Assembly: GCF_016019935.1 (NCBI RefSeq)
Contig: NZ_JAECMT010000002.1
Span: forward strand, 806,001-870,000
DNA: 64,000 nucleotides
Origin: Paenibacillus sp. GSMTC-2017
GTDB lineage: Bacteria; Bacillota; Bacilli; Paenibacillales; Paenibacillaceae
Reading direction: 5' to 3'
Under the pieces are notes generated by a model that saw nothing but the letters and a program-made list of their open reading frames with translations, was not told the DNA's origin and did not search any database. Shown one piece after another: positions 27,985 to 36,784 of the stretch; within the stretch, counting starts at the first letter, position 1; each line of letters opens with the position of its first letter. A program made the translations under genes and the position numbers.

Positions 27985-28125
27985 GTCGTTTAACTAGTTG
28001 ATAATAACCACTGTTAAATGTATATCGTTTAGGGGTGAAGTACCAAACTGTTGATAGTGATAAATTGATCAATAATACAACAGTCGGTTTTGTTTTCATT
28101 CCACCCCTCCTAAGCAACGATATTC

Positions 28126-31074
28126 TCACAGATCTATTTTCGACTGCACCTTTAGAGATGTTGTAGCATCTCCTACCCAAATTAGGCTATTCACAGCAAT
28201 ATCAATCTGTTCCGTTAACTCTACAACTACTTGACTCGTATATTGCTCAAAATGTGGCTTTTTAGAATCTGTATTCGTTTCGCTGGAAGTTGGTGTAGCT
28301 GAGTTTGCGACCGACGTTTCAGTTGACTCCGCGGTCCCGCTCGGTCCCACACCAGATTCAGTAGCAGTCTCCTCATTTGCTGTATCATCTAGGCTTGTAC
28401 GACAAGATGAATCAATGACTGTACCTGTCATTGGAGTCAGTTGAGATTCGACTGAACCATCCCCTTTTTCCAGCTGCACCGACAACTTTTCGGTCTTAAA
28501 CTGCTTACATACTTCAGCACTTTTAAACATAAATACTAAAGAAGTCTGTGCTTTCTGCTCGTTTGTAGCTTCCTTCTGCTCTACATAAACAATAGTATCT
28601 TGCTCTTCACCTACAACAGTTCCGTCTGATGGTGTCGGCGTTATTGTAGGTGACGGCTCAATCGGAATGGTTGGAACTTCTACATTTTCTTTATTGGAAT
28701 TACCTTCTTCTGATAGTGTCAACATAATGCCAGAAAAGAGCATAATACACCCTAACACAGCAATAAAAATAATTTTCGATCCTTTACCACCTTTACGCAG
28801 CAAACGGACTAGTGGGGAAGAAAGCTCTAACTGCGCTTCTTTTAAAATAGCTTGTAACTTATCTCCGCTTTCATTAAAAAATTGCTTCCAATTTGCTCGT
28901 TTCTTAAGAGCAGCAGGATCATAAGATATGAAGTATGTCATAATTGCCGCTTTGTAAGCTGGCACAATCCCTCTTGGACGCATAAAGTGAGCATTTGTTT
29001 CCGACCACAAGAAGAAACGATAGATTGTTTCTTTCTCCACACATTTATTATGGAGGAACTGGAGTAAACCGTTGTAATCTACTACTTCCAGCTCAGGTGA
29101 ACGCAGAAAGGCAAGAATCAGCTTTGGAAAATCAGTTTCCGTCAAATCCGTCGCGAGCAGATTACGCCCTACCCCTTGCACCCGACTAACCTCTTGAGGT
29201 GTTAAACTATCAAGTAAAGATTCCTTGGGCTCTTTCTGTTGAAACCAATAATAAAGTGCTTCTAGCATACGAGCAACCGACGATTGATTACTTCCATTCA
29301 ACCTTTTATTCCACTTCAGCAATCGCTTATTATCACTCAAAAAAGTTGCTTTCTTTAATCCGTCACGCGTTAGTTTCTCAGGATCAAGCTCGTTTAACAT
29401 CAATTGATAGACCCAGTATTGAAGTTCTTCACCTAATTCACTTACTCCGCTATTTGCTTTTCCACTTCCTAACTTCGAGTCTGCTTCCAAAACAAATAGC
29501 TGTTCGAAGATCATGTTAGAAGCACCTAGTGAATAACGTTCTTTAGTCAACTTTAAGCTCAGACTTTCGCGAGCAATTGTATAAAACTGCTCATATTCAT
29601 ACAACTTCGGATATGCATTTCCAAACTCTACTATTGATTGAATCATATCTTTCAGTGGGATGCTCTTTAGCTTTTGAGATAAGTATGGAAAAAATAAACT
29701 TTGTGCTAATCTGCCCTCTGCTACAATTTTATTAAAAAAAGTTTTACGAAGTGGAGCATTACCCTCCACCGTTTCATAATAAGTTGCAACTGCCTCTTGA
29801 TCATTTCCTCTGCTCGCATTAGAAATGGCATGAACAAGAAAAGCAACTAACTTATGTTCGATCATTTTCCCTACAATCCCATAATAGTCTCTAAATATTA
29901 AAACAGTATCTTTAGATGGAATAGCACCTTTACTAAGCTTGTCGTATTCATGGTCAAAATGAGCTAAAAACAGATCATTTAGTTGAACCTTAGCATCAAT
30001 CGCACCTGGAATACTTAAATATTGAAGTGCACCTCGTAGAATTGAAACCTGATGCTTTTCAAATAATGCCCCATCACCTTCTAAACTTCTGTACATAACA
30101 GATAGCTCATGATAGGTTGAAGCAGCTTGTACTCTCTCCGCTTCCATCCCTTCAAGCATTGTACTAGCGAATTGAAAGAAGTTCTCTATCTCTTCTTTTC
30201 GATCGATATTCGTCCATACAAAGTCAAGAAAAGGTTGATCTAACCCATCCATATCTACATTCAAAATACGATCATTGGCAAGATCAAAAATAAACTCCTT
30301 TTCCATCTCACGATCTAATGTACGCAAACTACTCGATTCCACGAATGAAAGATGAATCCCTTTACGACTAATTGGTTCTTTCGAATAGGTAACAAATCCA
30401 AGCATCTTACGAAGAGCGTAAGGTAGGCAGCTATATAAAACGACTAGAAGATCCTTAGCTCTATTTGAGAGTTTATTAATAGGAACATCAAGTGAAATGT
30501 ACACTTTTTTCTTACCGCCAAGAGAAGTCATTACAGCATGTAGAAGTGCCTTAAACTGTCTTTCACCAATTCCTAGCTCGGAAAGTAGCTTATGTGACGA
30601 TAGCTCACTTCTTCTTTCCGAAACTTGCGGAAGACGAGAAAGTTGTTCAATTTCAGTCCCTTGTTCAATTAAATAATCCTCTCTAAATGACGCTGATAGC
30701 CAGCTTAAATAATCCTGATTAGACTGGGCGCCATAGCTTGCCGGAATTACATAGTGATGACTAAAAAACGCACTGCGAAGTCCTGTGAAATCCGCTGATC
30801 GATACACGCTTCGACCAAGAACAACTTCGCCTTGCTCTAGATGAATCAGATGGACAGCATCAGGATAAGCGCTATTGTCCTTCTGACCACTTGCAACTAG
30901 CTCCGCAGGTGCATCATATGCACAAAGCGGATGAAGCACTTTTTTGACAAAAGAAGGGTCTAGTCCACTCGATATAGCGATCGTGTCATACCCTTCAGTA
31001 GAACGGAATATGCCACGCCTCTCACGAGTGTACAATTGCTGCTGAATAGATGTGCGAGGCGTTTGATCTGCCAC
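28126..31074 (-). CDS. GAP1-N2-like GTPase-associated membrane protein
   Basis: 982 residues. The first ~110 (QQLYTRERRGIFRSTEGYDTIAISSGLD, PLCAYD, GRSVYRSADFTGLRSAFFSHHYVIP) match what I know of the GTPase-associated protein 1 N-terminal domain, type 2. The following ~640 residues are helical and cytoplasmic. One membrane segment at about 764-785 is followed by a Pro/Thr linker and an outer domain of about 180 residues. It starts with GTG whose G is shared with the TAG of the GTPase gene, so the two are tightly coupled. By family name and position it should act with that GTPase. It is the last gene of the operon. Confidence 0.8.
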   Translation of the reverse strand: MADQTPRTSIQQQLYTRERRGIFRSTEGYDTIAISSGLDPSFVKKVLHPLCAYDAPAELVASGQKDNSAYPDAVHLIHLEQGEVVLGRSVYRSADFTGLRSAFFSHHYVIPASYGAQSNQDYLSWLSASFREDYLIEQGTEIEQLSRLPQVSERRSELSSHKLLSELGIGERQFKALLHAVMTSLGGKKKVYISLDVPINKLSNRAKDLLVVLYSCLPYALRKMLGFVTYSKEPISRKGIHLSFVESSSLRTLDREMEKEFIFDLANDRILNVDMDGLDQPFLDFVWTNIDRKEEIENFFQFASTMLEGMEAERVQAASTYHELSVMYRSLEGDGALFEKHQVSILRGALQYLSIPGAIDAKVQLNDLFLAHFDHEYDKLSKGAIPSKDTVLIFRDYYGIVGKMIEHKLVAFLVHAISNASRGNDQEAVATYYETVEGNAPLRKTFFNKIVAEGRLAQSLFFPYLSQKLKSIPLKDMIQSIVEFGNAYPKLYEYEQFYTIARESLSLKLTKERYSLGASNMIFEQLFVLEADSKLGSGKANSGVSELGEELQYWVYQLMLNELDPEKLTRDGLKKATFLSDNKRLLKWNKRLNGSNQSSVARMLEALYYWFQQKEPKESLLDSLTPQEVSRVQGVGRNLLATDLTETDFPKLILAFLRSPELEVVDYNGLLQFLHNKCVEKETIYRFFLWSETNAHFMRPRGIVPAYKAAIMTYFISYDPAALKKRANWKQFFNESGDKLQAILKEAQLELSSPLVRLLRKGGKGSKIIFIAVLGCIMLFSGIMLTLSEEGNSNKENVEVPTIPIEPSPTITPTPSDGTVVGEEQDTIVYVEQKEATNEQKAQTSLVFMFKSAEVCKQFKTEKLSVQLEKGDGSVESQLTPMTGTVIDSSCRTSLDDTANEETATESGVGPSGTAESTETSVANSATPTSSETNTDSKKPHFEQYTSQVVVELTEQIDIAVNSLIWVGDATTSLKVQSKIDL

Positions 31075-32333
31075 TAGTCTCTTCTCCCCTCAATATAGTT
31101 CAGCTTGTACAACAGCCATATGAATGGTTCATCCACTCGAATCGGACTCACAACTGTCTGTAGTTTTTGATCGACTGGGTTACTGCCAAGTGCTGAAACG
31201 GCATAATAAGCTGTATCGGTAAAATAAACATCCATCGTTCCTTTAAATGGACGATCCACTTTTTCTATAAAACGGCGAATTTCACCATCGATATTTTCAA
31301 ATTCAGTTAAATTGAAATAATTGCGATGTATCATATTGTTAAAGATGTTGCTGTTACTCTTAATATATTCGCCTTCTTCATCTTTGAGAGAATGAAGCAT
31401 ATCACTTTTAGTGAGTACTACTGCTGTAGGAATATCTGTTTTCCCTTTATCTTGATGAGCAATAAAATCACCAAACATCGTAAGAACGACATCACGCGGC
31501 TCATCATATTGAGATACCCACTCTCCAGGTGTATCTCCATGTTTAATTCTTATTTTGTCACGGATCGAACGAATTTGAAGCGGATCTACCATAAATAAAA
31601 TGCCTGCCGAGTTTTTAATATGTTGGCCATGCAATCCTAGATAGTCCTGTTCCACCATACCTTCACCTGCCACATCAAAAAATACGAGTGTAAGCGGCGG
31701 CGTTTCTTCATCTTTAAATACAAACTGGAAAATAAACGGTTCCTGCATCTTCTCCTTCTGAGTAGAAGCAAGCAAATCGCCACGTTCAAATAGTGGCTCT
31801 TCATAGTTTGTACGGAACTTTCGGCTAATTTCCGCGTTAAGCGGCATACATGCAGCATTAAAGTGATCTGCCGTAGTATGTTGCAACGTATGAATAAGCG
31901 ATGTCATATACACCGATTTTCCAACCTGTGAAGCACCAATAATCGAAATGATGTTGCTTGGCACCTTACCAGCCGTCACGGGAAGTTCGTTATGACACTT
32001 CGGACATAACCTTCTACGAGTTAACTCACCATAACGGTCTCTTAATCCTGCTAGCACATGCCCTGAATAAATATGTTCTTCAGACGGCACATCTTGCGGG
32101 CGTATGACAGCTTCTATATCGTAAAGTGAATCAAGTCCGAATCGCTCTCGATATTTATTAAGTTCCTCATCCTCGCCAAGCGCAAAGTCTTCATCGTCCT
32201 CACGAGAATGTGTAGCGCGAAACACAACTTGCTCAGGTGAAAATTTACTAAAGCAATACGGGCATACGATATCATAAAACAACGGCTTCGGCTTACTCTC
32301 TGGTTTCTTCTTAAATAGATCAAACAGACCCAT
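31074..32333 (-). CDS. Zinc-ribbon GTPase (DO-GTPase/TRAFAC-like)
   Basis: 419 residues. Two CxxC pairs, Cys24/27 and Cys110/113, form a split zinc ribbon. The P-loop GASQVGKS is at 133-140, G3 DVAGEG at 220-225 and G4 TKSD at 308-311, giving a complete G domain. The conserved VGKS...DVAGEG pattern fits the DO-GTPase-like proteins seen with GAP1 partners. The start at 32333 follows GGGAGG (eight bases); the longer frame up to 32429 encodes two copies of a short tandem repeat and is rejected. It probably switches a membrane complex formed with the GAP1-like protein and the two vWA proteins. Confidence 0.85.
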   Translation of the reverse strand: MGLFDLFKKKPESKPKPLFYDIVCPYCFSKFSPEQVVFRATHSREDDEDFALGEDEELNKYRERFGLDSLYDIEAVIRPQDVPSEEHIYSGHVLAGLRDRYGELTRRRLCPKCHNELPVTAGKVPSNIISIIGASQVGKSVYMTSLIHTLQHTTADHFNAACMPLNAEISRKFRTNYEEPLFERGDLLASTQKEKMQEPFIFQFVFKDEETPPLTLVFFDVAGEGMVEQDYLGLHGQHIKNSAGILFMVDPLQIRSIRDKIRIKHGDTPGEWVSQYDEPRDVVLTMFGDFIAHQDKGKTDIPTAVVLTKSDMLHSLKDEEGEYIKSNSNIFNNMIHRNYFNLTEFENIDGEIRRFIEKVDRPFKGTMDVYFTDTAYYAVSALGSNPVDQKLQTVVSPIRVDEPFIWLLYKLNYIEGRRD

Positions 32334-32344
32334 GTTTTTTACCT

Positions 32345-32422
32345 CCCAAGGTTTGCAAGGCAAACCTACTTCGTAAGCATTATCCCAAGGTTTGTGGAAC
32401 AAACCTACTTCGTAAGCTTTAT
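32345..32422. repeat. Two tandem 39-bp hairpin repeats in the GTPase leader
   Basis: Copies at 32345-32383 and 32384-32422 differ at six positions, five of them the loop. In both, AGGTTTG pairs with CAAACCT (stem kept, loop changed). They fill the 85-base gap between the upstream gene and the GTPase, run into its leader, and end inside the stop of the gene upstream. They may set expression of the last two genes or be a small palindromic repeat. Confidence 0.75.
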
Positions 32423-33054
32423 CTAGCAATTAGTTCATATAATTGCCCGTGTGTACGTCCATCGGTTAAAAATAATCGAACATAGTCTGACTTTCCTACT
32501 TCAATAGGAGGAAGAATATTTTTACCCGCTGAGAAAGGCACTACAAATGGATAAAGTACGCCATCATCTCTGTTCGCAGGGAAACTTCCACTCTTTTTCA
32601 CATAGCACAATACGTCATTCTCTAAAGCTACTTCCGTATTCACTTCAATCCCGATACTTTTGTGTTTGCGGAACAATCCACCTTTTTCCGTCACGGAATA
32701 ATAGATTTTCGCTTTTCCTGCACTTATTTCAATTATATTTCCACGGTTGGGCTGTTCCAGCAAAAAAGAGCCCTCTTTAGTCTCAATTAGAACATAAACG
32801 GTAAACCGATAAATGCGAGCACTTTCGAGACGACTGACGTAACCGTTATTTGCTTTGTATTCAGCTTTTGTATACAACTTTAATCGATTAACATCTTCTC
32901 TAGAGTCTTCACATTCGTCTAACGCTACTTTGCGTATATAGACCGCATCAACACCTGTTGGCCAAGTCCAGCGGAGCGTACATCTATCTTTTTCCAACAT
33001 ACGAGTAAGGCCTGTAATAAGGGGTGTACCTTCTTCTGCGATTTTAATCTGCAT
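32419..33054 (-). CDS. Beta-rich protein of the GTPase/tubulin operon, function unknown
   Basis: 211 residues with no signal or membrane segment. The first ~100 residues look like an Ig/FnIII-type beta sandwich (TLRWTWPTGVDAVYIRKV, ARIYRFTVYVLIETKEG), followed by a second beta-rich part (SAGKAKIYYSVTEKG, DYVRLFLTDG). It contains no catalytic signature I can name. The start at 33054 has GAGGGG nine bases ahead; the ATG at 33063 touches that site. Its place directly before the GTPase suggests a structural or adaptor part of the complex. Confidence 0.75.
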   Translation of the reverse strand: MQIKIAEEGTPLITGLTRMLEKDRCTLRWTWPTGVDAVYIRKVALDECEDSREDVNRLKLYTKAEYKANNGYVSRLESARIYRFTVYVLIETKEGSFLLEQPNRGNIIEISAGKAKIYYSVTEKGGLFRKHKSIGIEVNTEVALENDVLCYVKKSGSFPANRDDGVLYPFVVPFSAGKNILPPIEVGKSDYVRLFLTDGRTHGQLYELIAR

Positions 33055-33075
33055 CTTTCTCATCCCCTCATCGTT

Positions 33076-34353
33076 CTAGAAACCATGACTGCGACCTTCC
33101 CTATTCCGCCCATTTCTACTGCTAACAACTGGACTTTCAAGAGATCCACTTCTACCTCGCCCAGTATTTTTCCGTTCACCAACTGGTACGACTAATGTAA
33201 ACAGCGAGATGACCAAAGCAAGCACTAGTGCTGCTAATAATCGAATTAATCCATCTGTAAACGAATGCCCTGACAGGCCTGCATTCATAATAAATCCTGC
33301 TATTAACCCACCTACAATACCTCCAGTACCGAAACTGAGTGCTAAGAAACGGTTATCGAACATTAGCCCAAGCGATAAACCAATAGCTAATCCGATGACT
33401 ACGAATGATAATACGCGTAACATTTTATAAATCGAATGCTCCTCGGGTGCATTGGCATTAATAGAATGCAACATCCGATTATCAATCGTCATATAAATAT
33501 CGCTAAATGCAGCCGCAAGTCCGTCTGACTTAGAAACGTCGTAATATCTTCCTCCGGTTGAATCCGCAATATCTTGTAGCAAAGCAACCCCTTGATCGTT
33601 TCCTATTTTGAGTCCTATTGTATGGAGCGCTATATTTTGATTTTGAAATTCATTAATTTGTGCTGTAATGTCCGATTCACTAAAACCATCTGATAATAAA
33701 ATGGCCATCGTCCCTCGTTCCGCAAATTGCTTCTCTTTAATAACATCTAAAGCCGTTTGGAGTGCCGCACTATAGTTTGTACCGCCTTCCGTTGCAGTGA
33801 TGGAATCCATCACCTCATAGATCTTATTTTTTTCTTCCACTGTACCCGCACTTACAAAGGGCATATACAATTCAGATGCATCTGCAAATGTAACAATTGC
33901 TACCCGCTTTTCTTTGTTCATCTCAGCGATTAGACCTTTAGCAGCTTTGTAACGATCATTATTAGGGTCAGTCTCAGTCATGCTTCCGGAATTATCAATG
34001 ACCAAAACGATATCTCTAACTTTTTTTGTACCGCCAAAATCTAACCCAAAAACAAACTGAAGTGCCCCACCAATTACAAACAATGAAACAAGTGTTGCCG
34101 GAAGGAGTAATTTCCACGATAAATCCATATATCGTTGCCGCCAAGAATGACCATTTAATTTCGGTGATATCATCTCAGCAATCAAACAGGAAAGACCTAT
34201 ACATAAAGCAAGAATGCCGAAGTATAATCCAACAGCAACATAGCTTGGCCACGCCTCTGGTAGCGTAAGCATAACAACCTCGCTAATCGCGAATCCGATG
34301 GTTGCGCCTATTAAGCTGAACAGTAGAAGCAGCATATTTATTTTCCGTTGCAT
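33076..34353 (-). CDS. Polytopic membrane protein with a vWA domain
   Basis: 425 residues: three membrane segments (about 7-27, 40-61, 84-105), a von Willebrand A domain about 113-300 with an intact MIDAS (D120-x-S-x-S124, LLSDG further on), then three more membrane segments (about 311-392) and a basic tail with many Gly/Arg/Ser. The vWA domain lies between membrane segments, so it faces one side of the membrane; an odd number of preceding helices suggests the outside if the N-terminus is inside. Stop-to-start gap to the next gene is 21 bases. Confidence 0.87.
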   Translation of the reverse strand: MQRKINMLLLLFSLIGATIGFAISEVVMLTLPEAWPSYVAVGLYFGILALCIGLSCLIAEMISPKLNGHSWRQRYMDLSWKLLLPATLVSLFVIGGALQFVFGLDFGGTKKVRDIVLVIDNSGSMTETDPNNDRYKAAKGLIAEMNKEKRVAIVTFADASELYMPFVSAGTVEEKNKIYEVMDSITATEGGTNYSAALQTALDVIKEKQFAERGTMAILLSDGFSESDITAQINEFQNQNIALHTIGLKIGNDQGVALLQDIADSTGGRYYDVSKSDGLAAAFSDIYMTIDNRMLHSINANAPEEHSIYKMLRVLSFVVIGLAIGLSLGLMFDNRFLALSFGTGGIVGGLIAGFIMNAGLSGHSFTDGLIRLLAALVLALVISLFTLVVPVGERKNTGRGRSGSLESPVVSSRNGRNREGRSHGF

Positions 34354-34403
34354 ATTTTCAGCACCCTCTCACCTTAGCTATAAATCATATTTCGCACTTA
34401 TCG

Positions 34404-36773
34404 TTACCGAAGTACCGGAAGTTCGTTCTGATCGATCGAATGAAACTTGTATCCATCCTTCAAATACGCTTCATAAAACACCTTTGCATTACGATAATAA
34501 ATTAAATCTTCTAAGTGGAATCCACCCATCAAATGGAGCTTCTCTACACCACTACTACGATTTTCGTGTAAGCTCCCAAGCTTATGAATGCGTGACGCTT
34601 CATCCATTCCGAATGCATAGCGAATAAATTCACTATTTCGATCCCCGAAAAAGTACTGTTCTTCATAACGGAGCTTATGTGTATAGTCGAACAATCGAAT
34701 ATTGATCGTCGCATTCTCTTCCAGCATGCGATATAACTGCTGAAACAACTCATCTTTCGGCAACACTTTACGATTGCTATAAGAGACAGAAACATTAGCA
34801 CGTTGTAGTAATTCTTCTTCAAATGATTGATTAAAACGTTCTGTCGTTAAGATATCTCTTCGGCAAACTATAATCAAGCGTTCGATAAACGAAGATTCCC
34901 CTTGCTCTATCCGTTCTAGAACATTACCGATGTAACGTTCCTCGAACAACATCGAAGCTCCCCGCTTCTCCTCAAGTTCTTGAATAACGTCAGTCGTAAC
35001 TCGCTCGTAATATTCAAAAACATTTTGCCCGATATAATCATCACTTAAAGAGATACTTTGTTTTGCTGCCATCTTAAGCTGAGCTCTTAAATCATTCATA
35101 CGCTCGATTCGAACACGATACCATTGATTAAGCACTTCAAGCTCAATCGCGAATCGTCGATAAATGGAAAGCTCTGTCTCAAGCTTTAACACTGCTAGGC
35201 GTAGTCCATAAACGACATCCAAAAAAGTATGGATAAAAGTACGAACATTTCGTTTATCCATAAACGGTACTCGCTGAAACTTCAAATCTTCAACTCGCAT
35301 CGAAAGTGTCGCTTCAAGCTCTTGCTGAACATCTTCAATCGCCCTCGTTAGCTCACGAATTTTATCACGAACGGATAGCGTGACTTCTCCGGTTGCATTG
35401 TTTTCATCCGTCCACTTAAACAAATGATAAAAAGTAATTTCGGTATGTTCTTTCATACTTCGAGATAGTGAGTACTGAATTTCCTTAGAAATATTAATGT
35501 TCTGAAGTCTACGTTCAGCAGCTTCTACAAAATGTTTATTAAAAAACGCTTCGCAGCCATTTCCATAAAGAGCAGCTTCCGCTTCTCTAAGCGTCATGCC
35601 TCGTAATTGCTCGTACTTTATACCGCTTGTAATAAGCCCTTTCATATCATCAAGCTTATCACCATCAGAAATCATCTCGTTGCTTCTTCCCGTAAGTGTT
35701 ACTGCATCTAACCCGAAGAAACGCAACTTTTCCTTAGAACCAAGTTCTGTCGTCGCTTGTAATCTCACAATAATTTGATCGAACAGATGATATAACACGG
35801 TTAATGCAATAGCGTAAGCGGGCCTTTGTACTTTCGCTAATCCTGCTGAAACAAACCCTATTCTGCCTGATTCTGCCCTTAAACTATGCTTAAAGGATGT
35901 ATTGTTATAGCTTTCTCCGCTATAGTGTACACTAGAATCTTTACGACTTTTATTTTTCAGAAGCATGATACGACATATGATTTCATAGTTATGCTCCATG
36001 CCGTTATGTGCTGTCATTCCTCTTTCATTACGATCCGACAACATATATACAAGATCAAAGAGCGAAGCTGGGCCATGATCTACAGGAATTGTGAGCCCAT
36101 CACCCGTCATTTGCAGAGGAGCATTATAGTGGAAATCCGGCTGTTGAAACCGCTCGAGCTCACGTAAAAAGCTAATACCCGATGCAGCTGCATAACCGAA
36201 TGTCTCCGCTTGTTCTCTCTCCTGAATGAGGACAAACAGGTCCATCTGAACTGATTTAAACAATGATCCAAAGATCGATTGAGCAAGGAGCACAACATCT
36301 GGCAATAATATATTCATTGGATCATCAGCTCTAGTAATAACAGCTAAATGAAGTCGATCAAAAGAAGCGTACATACGTCCATAGTCACCAATCGAATCGT
36401 TAATACGGCGCAGTGTACGATTGAGTACTATTAAATGTTCTCCCGTTGAATGAAAGCTCTTGCCGATCTGCTCTCTTATTGTCCTTTTGTCATCAAGGAT
36501 TGTTGGTAAACCAGTCAATGGGATATTGAAAAAATTATTCCCGCTTCCCTTACCCGCATTAGCTCCACTAGTGCTAGAAACATGACAATAAACGACTCCT
36601 GCATTGTTCGCCCATCTCAGCTCATTAGACTTCATCATCGGTTCAATCGCTTGTTCTGATTCATCCCCAATAAATAGAAATACGGTTGGATAATGAATGC
36701 TACTCTGATCATCTTCCGTTCCTTTTAACCGCTGCTCAGCTGCCGAATAATCGGCAGCATATTGTTCTATCAT
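34404..36773 (-). CDS. Large coiled protein partnered with the tubulin-like gene, unknown
   Basis: 789 residues, no signal or membrane segment. The N-terminal ~170 residues have alternating hydrophobic strands (YPTVFLFIGDESEQAI, AGVVYCHVSS, EHLIVLNRTLR, RLHLAVITRADD) like a Rossmann-type fold; residues about 470-600 are a charged heptad-rich helix region; the C-terminus is helical. I recognise no enzyme family. It starts 11 bases after the tubulin-like stop with AAGGA eight bases before the ATG at 36773. Co-translation and size suggest it binds the tubulin-like protein, as a polymer regulator or linker (inference). Confidence 0.75.
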   Translation of the reverse strand: MIEQYAADYSAAEQRLKGTEDDQSSIHYPTVFLFIGDESEQAIEPMMKSNELRWANNAGVVYCHVSSTSGANAGKGSGNNFFNIPLTGLPTILDDKRTIREQIGKSFHSTGEHLIVLNRTLRRINDSIGDYGRMYASFDRLHLAVITRADDPMNILLPDVVLLAQSIFGSLFKSVQMDLFVLIQEREQAETFGYAAASGISFLRELERFQQPDFHYNAPLQMTGDGLTIPVDHGPASLFDLVYMLSDRNERGMTAHNGMEHNYEIICRIMLLKNKSRKDSSVHYSGESYNNTSFKHSLRAESGRIGFVSAGLAKVQRPAYAIALTVLYHLFDQIIVRLQATTELGSKEKLRFFGLDAVTLTGRSNEMISDGDKLDDMKGLITSGIKYEQLRGMTLREAEAALYGNGCEAFFNKHFVEAAERRLQNINISKEIQYSLSRSMKEHTEITFYHLFKWTDENNATGEVTLSVRDKIRELTRAIEDVQQELEATLSMRVEDLKFQRVPFMDKRNVRTFIHTFLDVVYGLRLAVLKLETELSIYRRFAIELEVLNQWYRVRIERMNDLRAQLKMAAKQSISLSDDYIGQNVFEYYERVTTDVIQELEEKRGASMLFEERYIGNVLERIEQGESSFIERLIIVCRRDILTTERFNQSFEEELLQRANVSVSYSNRKVLPKDELFQQLYRMLEENATINIRLFDYTHKLRYEEQYFFGDRNSEFIRYAFGMDEASRIHKLGSLHENRSSGVEKLHLMGGFHLEDLIYYRNAKVFYEAYLKDGYKFHSIDQNELPVLR

Positions 36774-36784
36774 CGCTCTCATCC

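Noticed and set aside
32334..32429. N-terminal extension of the GTPase (AYEVGL repeats)
   Set aside because: It is translated hairpin repeat DNA; the ATG at 32333 has the proper ribosome site.
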